A DNA stretch of 64,000 bases from Calliopum simillimum (Eukaryota; Arthropoda; Insecta; Diptera; Lauxaniidae), in assembly GCA_951812925.1 (NCBI GenBank), contig OX638370.1:94316897-94380896 (forward strand), given 5' to 3'. Of the stretch, positions 58,434-64,000 are shown in pieces. The notes under the pieces were generated by a model that saw only the letters and a program-made list of their open reading frames with translations, had not been told where the DNA came from and ran no database searches. Position 1 is the stretch's first letter. The number at the start of each line of letters is the position of its first letter. A program made the position numbers and the translations under genes.

Positions 58434-59191
58434 ACTAAAAACTGTCATTTAGAACACAGCTTTTATCACAGAAAACGTAATGATATGTTGCTGCGTATAA
58501 TTTTATTGAAATTTCATAATAAATACAATAAAAAGATACTGAATTCGAAAAAAAACCAGAGTAATACATTTATCTTTTTTTCTTTTTGTGTGACATTTTT
58601 CTGAATAGCTCTGTCATTCCAAAAATGTAGTAACGAACTCTCTGTTTTATTATTATATATTTTTGGTTATTTGTGTTCGCAAATTTACTCTCATTTTATT
58701 TTGTTGTTATGAAAAATTTAAGAAAAACAATAATATGAATTGGCATATCTTGTTAAGCTAGCAGCGATAAATGTACTATATAGGAAACAACAAGAACAAA
58801 ATCTAACCGTATAAAATTTGAATGCGATACACGGCAGACAAGATAATTGCCCAACGCTTTGTCTGTCGTGTGAGGCTAAAGTTACAACAGATACGACTTA
58901 GTGCGAAAATTAAGTCGTACGAACATGTATACGTGATTTTTCAATATTCATCTGTTTGTATTATTCGTACGGTTGTTTTGATGCGACCAAAATATATTGT
59001 TTTTCGTACGACCGTTTAAACGAAAAATACAAGGAAGTGAATATTAGCTGTGTTTTAGACGGCAGCGTGTTAGCACATAGCTATCACTATTTTTCTAAAA
59101 CGAGTTTGTGTTTCTTCTTAATTTATTTTACTTTATTCTGCTTTTCGTTTCCGCACCACTTTCCTCTGCTTGCCAAATCAATCTATAACTA
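58434..59191. other. Intergenic, repeat remnants
   Basis: Starts with AAAACTGTCATTTAGAACAC, the right half of the sequence present at 60205-60232. TGTGTTTTAGACGGCAG near 59049 is an inverted relative. No gene supported. Confidence 0.45.
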
Positions 59192-60018
59192 GTAAGGGTG
59201 TAAATTTTGGCCTGGCCAAAAAATAAATACCCTACACTGCAGTATTTTGAAAATTTTGCTTATATGAGAGGTGCCACGCCCTCTTGTCCGAGTACACCCA
59301 GTTTTTGTTCAGAGCTTGCATTTATAGTTTTTAGTGTCAGAGTGAAATTTAGTTGGATTATCTCAAAAAACTTTTTCAGTATAGCATTTTGAAACTTTTG
59401 CTTATATGGGAGGTGCCACGCCCCCTTGTACGATTTCAACCAATTTTTGCTGAGAGCTTTCATTTATAATTTTTAGTGTCTGAGTCGAAGTTGGTTCGAA
59501 TATCTCAAAAAACGCTTTCAGTATAGCGTTTTGAAGCTTTTGCTTGTATGGGAAGTGCCACGCCCTCTTGTCCGAATTCGCTCAGTTTTTTATCAGAGCT
59601 TGCGCTTACAATTTGTAGTACTTATGTGTATCGTGGTTGCATTGTCGTGAAAAATACTCCTAAAATTGCATTTTGAATATAATTTTTGTATGGGCGGTAG
59701 GCGTGTCTGTTGACCGATTTTGCTCATTTTCAATCCCCCGAGCTAACTTTGACGACGGAGGCAGTGCACCAAATTTCATTGAATTATCTTGCTCAGTTTT
59801 CCCAAAAAGTGTATTTCAACACACAGCCAGCCAGCCACCCAGCCAGCCAGCCAGCCAGCCACCCAGCCAGCCAGCCAGCCAGACAGACGGACATGGCTAT
59901 ATCGACTCAGGAGGTGACGCTGATCAAGAATATATATACTTTTCTATATCTGCCACGCCTCCTTCTCTGCGTTACAAACGGAAGGACAAAGTGAATATAC
60001 CCTGGGTGTAGGGTATAA
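59192..60018. repeat. R142 element, full copy with three 142-bp units and a CAGC array
   Basis: Same start (GGCCTGGCCAAAAAATAAAT) and end (CCTGGGTGTAGGGTATAA) as 2502-3412. The 142-bp units are marked at 59263, 59405 and 59547. Near the 3' end is a (CAGC)n-type array at about 59822-59882 that is hardly present in the 2502 copy. Frames across it giving Pro-Ala-Ser-Gln repeats are artefacts. Confidence 0.75.
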
Positions 60019-60629
60019 AAATGCGGTGCCACTGTGTTAAAATCGTATTAAACACAGCTAATGCACAGAAAATATTCAGTGTAGTATGGCAACATTAACA
60101 GTCTACTTTGTGCTTAATAATTAAACACACAAATTTTTCTATGCTAAAACTAAGCACTTAAGTTGTTGCTTTCCCATACGTTTCTCAGAAAGTGCTTGAT
60201 TAAACACTGAAAACTGTCGTCTAAAACACAGCTATTGAAAGATTAATTATATTTATTTTTATTGGAACATGTTTTCTCGATCGACTTAATTTTCGTACGA
60301 ATTCATATCCAATGTGACGTTAACCTAAGCTAGCACTTACCCATGGTTGAATTACCCTGGTTGCAGCGATAACAAATGCTGCTTTTTCTTAAACAACGAA
60401 AATGTAAAAATTATCCAGTCTTTTGACAGATAGCAAGGCAAGATCAGGGTTCCATTTTTGACTATTTTGACAACTTGCCATAACCATTGTTATTGAATCA
60501 TGGCACTTACCCACAGTTACCTCCTCAGATAGCCAGTCACAGATAAGGTTATGGTTACATTGGATACGATTTCTTGCAAAAGTTGAGTCGTACACAAGAA
60601 ACATGTTCCAATAAAAATAAGTATAATTA
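60019..60629. other. Intergenic with a second copy of the fold-back's host repeat
   Basis: 60160-60232 (TTGTTGCTTTCCCATACGTT, AGAAAGTGCTTGATTAAACA, CTGAAAACTGTC) matches both outer flanks of 56243-58433 and may represent the uninserted state. The rest is unremarkable. Confidence 0.5.
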
Positions 60630-61123
60630 GAGCCTGGACACACGAGAGACTAAACTGTCGGGCGATAGTACTATTTGTAGGCAAGCGGAGGAACCGCTTT
60701 CCTACAAAAAGAATTATCATTATTATTTGTGGCAAAACATTTTCAAAAAATTTGTGGGAACGTTCGTTTATTGTATGTATTGGCACAATGCCATGAAACA
60801 AACAAATTATTCATGTAAAATAAGACATGTTTAAAATAAAAGATTCGCAAGATAACATTACATTTAACTGGGCTTTATCTTATAAACAAAAATAAATTTA
60901 AAGTTGAACGGAATTTTTTTTAAAATTGTAAACAAAATATTTAACGTCAAATTTGTTTATCTATATTTTCGGTTTGTGTCTTTGTTAATGACAAAAGTGA
61001 GCTAGTCAACTGTGAAATTGGAAAATATTTAAGGGCCGCTTAAGCTTCACTAACGGTTTAGCTAAGCTAAAGCTTAAGCTCACACTGTGAAATTGGCCCT
61101 TAGTCTCTCGTGTGGTCAGGCTC
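60630..61123. mobile_element. MITE, about 494 bp
   Basis: Inverted ends GAGCCTGGACACACGAGAGA and TCTCTCGTGTGGTCAGGCTC, followed inward by CTAA/TTAG. It contains a hairpin (TTTGTAGGCAAGCGGAGGAA with CCGCTTTCCTACAAA) and internal GCTTAAGCT words. No protein. Confidence 0.75.
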
Positions 61124-61649
61124 GTAATGTAACCTTAGCCTTACGAATTGTTCATGAGTTCTGTGTTCTTTTGGGATATCTTTTGGGTATGTCACTATTT
61201 GTGACGTTTTCAGAGCTTGTAGTTTCTGAACGCAGCCAATTAAATTTGTCAACGTTTTGACAACTACGGAGAAAATTTCTGAAACCGTCTGAATTTTTGT
61301 AAAGTTTTTTTAACTATTCGTTTTCTTTAAAAGTGTATCAATTATTTTGGTAAAAATTAAGAAAGAAAATTTAAACAATTTGCCTATAAAAGAATGAAAT
61401 CCGATATCGGTTCTTTTTGGTGCAATTGGTCGTAATGTAAAGTTGAAGGCTTGTGTTTTTTGTTTGTTTTTTTCTTTTCGCTTGTTATTTTTATAATTTC
61501 TGATTGCGTGTATCCGAACTTTCCAAATAAAATCAATCTTATCCAAAAAAGCGCATAAGTGATTAGTGCAAATTGAATGTATGTAATCAGTCAAGAACTG
61601 TGGGAACAAACGACATTAGAAGAGTGAACAAAGAAGTTGAGTGAGTAAT
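61124..61649 (+). other. Upstream region and probable 5' UTR of the gene at 61650
   Basis: Located directly before the first ATG of the next gene. A promoter should lie here, but no TATA box or initiator stands out. An antisense 99-codon frame at 61310-61609 is not supported. Confidence 0.4.
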
Positions 61650-61729
61650 ATGAATGACGGAATTAGGGATTCTGGGAGCAACAGTGCACGGGGGGACGGT
61701 TACCGGCGTGCCGAGGTCGATTGGAATCG
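61650..61729 (+). CDS. Unidentified gene, first coding exon
   Basis: ATG at 61650, 26 codons plus two bases, donor TCG/GTAAGC after 61729. It encodes MNDGIRDSGSNSARGDGYRR, AEVDWN. The exon is followed by a typical 60-bp fly intron and joins in frame to 61790. The GC content is clearly higher than the surroundings, which supports coding. I do not recognise the protein; the start is polar, charged and without a signal peptide. It is on the same strand as CAP, about 9.5 kb downstream of its stop. Confidence 0.65.
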
Positions 61730-61789
61730 GTAAGCTAAACAATGCTACGACAAATTTTAAAAAATATTAAAATATTTGTTCATTTTCAG

Positions 61790-61945
61790 CTATGGTTTAG
61801 GTGACAACGATGAACCTAATTTTCGGCAGCGCTCTAATACCGGGGGCTTTGTTGATCTTGGCAATGAATACACATATGCGGCTGGAGGGCACCATGCATC
61901 AGGTGCAAACGAAATATTTGCGGGTGAACAAGGGGATAAGCCATG
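61790..61945 (+). CDS. Unidentified gene, second coding exon
   Basis: Acceptor GTTCATTTTCAG before 61790, donor CATG/GTAAGA after 61945. The exon is 156 nt, one base completing Arg and two bases left over. It encodes YGLGDNDEPNFRQRSNTGGF, VDLGNEYTYAAGGHHASGAN, EIFAGEQGDKP. It is Gly/Asn-rich and hydrophilic, with no domain recognised. No stop is reached, so further exons must follow; none was found before 64000. It may be the cytosolic N-terminus of a larger protein, but that is a guess. Confidence 0.65.
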
Positions 61946-62216
61946 GTAAGAATTTATGAAAAATAAAAAGTTGAAATTAGTCATTAAAGCTATAATCAGG
62001 TGCATTTGTTAGAGCAGCCTCAGTAGAACAATGTTAAAACTGAAAATATGACAGCTCGGAAGTACGCTGCTTGATCTAACCAAAAGCGGGGCCATCTACC
62101 ATATTAGAAGACTGGTCTTATATGCAATCCATTGCCATAAAACATCCATAAAATAATTTGCACTAAATTGCATTTTGAATGTTTTTGAAATATATTTACA
62201 TAACGTATATACCAAC

Positions 62217-62336
62217 TGGAAAAGGTCGTTGGAAAAGGAAATCCAAGAATCGGGAAAATCGTGGCAAGAGATCAAAGTCATCGCAAGGGATCGTGACAAA
62301 TGGAGAGATTTCATATTGGCCCTATGCTCCTCCTAG
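62217..62336 (+). pseudogene. Non-LTR retrotransposon 3' end (5'-truncated)
   Basis: The open frame WKRSLEKEIQESGKSWQEIK, VIARDRDKWRDFILALCSS ends at TAG 62334-62336. A C-terminal ...W-x-x-x-(I/V)...A-x-DR-x-x-WR-x-(F/L)... tail followed by a stop and a simple-repeat tail is typical of insect LINE ORF2 proteins (Jockey/R1/I groups). Only about 40 codons remain. The (CATA)n run that follows may be its tail. Clade not determined. Confidence 0.6.
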
Positions 62337-62348
62337 GAGTTAAAGGAG

Positions 62349-62373
62349 AATACATACATACATACATACATAT
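62349..62373. repeat. (ACAT)n microsatellite
   Basis: About five to six ACAT units directly after the LINE remnant. Confidence 0.8.
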
Positions 62374-62384
62374 ACCTGTTCCAG

Positions 62385-62676
62385 AAACCATGCGATTTCA
62401 AATACTTTTTTTTTATTTGGTACCAACAAGCATGGATCAGATGACATTGTTGGTTTGAGCTTATTCTTCGATTTGCTTATGTAAAACACCAATAAAATAA
62501 AAAAAGCAAGGCAAAAAAAAAAAAAATGTATTGGAAGGCTGGTTCGCGTTATTAGTTTCGGGATCCAACATAGTTCAACCCTCATATGAGGCATTTGCCA
62601 GTAAGCTCAAACCAACAATGTCATCTGATCCATTCTTGCTGGTAGCAAATAATTTCAATCATTTTCTGTTCCAAAA
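62385..62676. mobile_element. MITE/fold-back, about 290 bp
   Basis: GGATCAGATGACATTGTTGG and TTTGAGCTTA (62431-62462) pair with TAAGCTCAAACC and AACAATGTCATCTGATCC (62602-62635). The pairing extends outward through ATTTGGTACCAACAAG/CTTGCTGGTAGCAAAT to GTTCCAGAAA/TTTTCTGTTCC. Confidence 0.75.
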
Positions 62677-62789
62677 ATAATTTAAATTACAAAGTACTTT
62701 TCGTTTCAAAAGCTGTTTGATGAAAACAGCAAGTGTTTGGATATCTTATGCTCTAGAAATAACCTTATATGAAAAGAAAAACCGTTGAG

Positions 62790-63012
62790 GAGATACTAGA
62801 AAAATCTTATTTTTTGACCATCTTGTGGTTTTTAGGAATATTTCCTAAACGGTAATTTTTTCGTATGCGCAAATTCATATTATTTGTAGAGCATGTAAAT
62901 CTTCACAAAAGAGATGCTTATACTTTTATCGTGCGACTTATCATTTCCATTAAAAGGTTTCAAATTAAAAAATATTTGAAACCGCATGAATTCCGGAACA
63001 GGCCTAATAGAT
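62790..63012. repeat. MITE-B relative, diverged
   Basis: Shares ACAGGCCTAATA, the GCATGTAAAT-type word and CGTGCGACTT with 6893-7218. Confidence 0.45.
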
Positions 63013-63179
63013 GAATATTATTGGTAGAACCTTTATTTCTCCACAAAAATATGATATTACTTTTTTCCTGCGAACCACCGTTTTGGAGATATACTTCAAA
63101 AGCAAGTTTTCGCAATTTTAACGGATTTTGAAACATAAGCTGTGAAACATAGAAAAGAGAAGAGAGTATAGAGTTTTTA

Positions 63180-63245
63180 AGATTTTGCTTGTATGGGAGG
63201 TACTCGCCCTTTTTTTCAAATTTACTTAGAGTATAGCACAAATAA
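63180..63245. repeat. R142 unit fragment
   Basis: GCTTGTATGGGAGGTACTCG followed by a diverged CCGAATTTACTTAGA-like region. A similar fragment, TTGTATGGGAGGTTCCACG, is at 63953-63971. Confidence 0.5.
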
Positions 63246-63704
63246 GAGATAAGGTCAATTACATCGGTTTTCAGTTTAAGGTGGAAGTACCTGGAGACCG
63301 ATCCCTGCTCGGTCAACAATCTGATCGTATTATTTTAGTCGATGTTTTTGTTCATAGCTATTTTTTGTAAGAAAAACTCGTACCTTTTCACCTCTAATGG
63401 TCATGCTTTCAAAATGATAAATAAACCGATGAGAACTCGGAAAGTATCGATTGGTATAGAAAAATATCAAAAGCTCAAAATTTTTTTTAGTGAAATAGAA
63501 TGTCCCAAAATATTTAAATAAATGGGATATGCCACAAACCCAAAATATTTCGTCTTTTGTATAGGGGCTGGAATATCTTATCTTCAAAGGATCGGAAAAT
63601 AAAGAGTGCTATTGGAAAATTCCGCAAGGATATTTTGATAAAGAAGAGTGTGCATATTAATTGATGCCATTTATAAAAAAGAATTTCACCTTTTCTTGTA
63701 GTTA

Positions 63705-63780
63705 CGCTGTAAGACTGAACACAGCGTTTTCTTCAACTTCAAGCAAGGATACTTCATAATTCTGCAGGTATAATGGCAGT
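63705..63780. repeat. R4 fragment
   Basis: CTTCAACTTCAAGCAAGGAT with a following TTCTGCAGGTAT resembles 49700-49750. Confidence 0.45.
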
Positions 63781-64000
63781 TCTGCTGATGAAGAATTAAA
63801 AAATTTTAATTTTGATATAAAGTGGGTGTGGCAATTATTGAACAAAGCCTTCTTTTCGTTATGCTTTAGATACTCATGATCCAGATCTGCATACCAAATT
63901 TCATCAAAATATGTTGTACCATTTGCGAGAAATAGCATTTAATGTATTTTACTTGTATGGGAGGTTCCACGCGCACCGGCGAATTTTGCCTTCTTTCAGT

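Larger units (their letters stand above)
61946..64000 (+). other. Probable intron of the 61650 gene, repeat-rich
   Basis: Contains a LINE 3' end, a microsatellite, two inverted-repeat elements and R142/R4 pieces, listed separately. No further exon of the gene was supported. Confidence 0.45.

Noticed and set aside
59673..60011. Plus-strand frames with Pro-Ala-Ser-Gln repeats
   Set aside because: Translation of a CAGC microsatellite inside an R142 repeat.

Overview
The window reads as AT-rich nuclear DNA of a higher fly (Diptera, Brachycera). The evidence is very long TE-filled introns mixed with short ones of 55-70 bp, fly-type splice sites, mariner/Tc1/hAT/Transib-type elements and the protein encoded. 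A tephritid fruit fly is my best guess from the repeat flavour (a rosa-like mariner, GTGCCACGCCC-rich repeats), but the species is inference.

Almost all of the window is one plus-strand gene, the fly CAP/SORBS orthologue (Cbl-associated protein; sorbin/vinexin/ponsin family), from an internal exon at 3742 to the stop codon at 52126. The first exon or exons lie upstream of, or were not found in, the window. I resolve 16 shared or alternative coding segments by matching splice sites and intron phases. A run of small exons (3742-27390) encodes the SoHo (sorbin homology) region. Next come a very large exon (29937-34346, 1470 codons of disordered Ser/Pro/Arg-rich sequence) and a 29-codon exon (34728-34814). 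An alternative first exon follows (39833-40376). The five last exons (50399-52126) encode three SH3 domains. The SoHo half should bind the membrane or a cytoskeletal partner, and the SH3 half should bind proline-rich ligands such as vinculin and Cbl. The large exon and the 29-codon exon are phase 1-1, and the alternative first exon also ends in phase 1. Long, intermediate and short (about 538 aa) isoforms can therefore all be made in frame.

The introns hold a dense set of DNA transposon remnants: one mariner with long TIRs (9412-10157), a cecropia-like mariner pair (18419-19373, 40881-41777), a DD41D-like element (26063-26968), an inverted Tc1 dimer (42852-44516), and two elements with Transib-type ends and 5-bp GC-rich target duplications (12660-13682, 14996-16145). 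There are also a 2.96-kb hAT-like palindrome with an 8-bp target duplication (19978-22934), a tandem pair of one element sharing 9-bp duplications (24712-26058), a 70-bp piggyBac-like miniature element, several fold-back elements, and dispersed families I call R142, R3, R4 and MITE-A for use inside this report.

Between 52.6 and 61.6 kb the DNA is intergenic and repeat-rich. At 61650 the 5' end of a second plus-strand gene begins (two short coding exons, function not recognised) and runs out of what I can follow; a LINE 3' tail and small inverted-repeat elements fill the rest. No rRNA, tRNA or CRISPR was seen.
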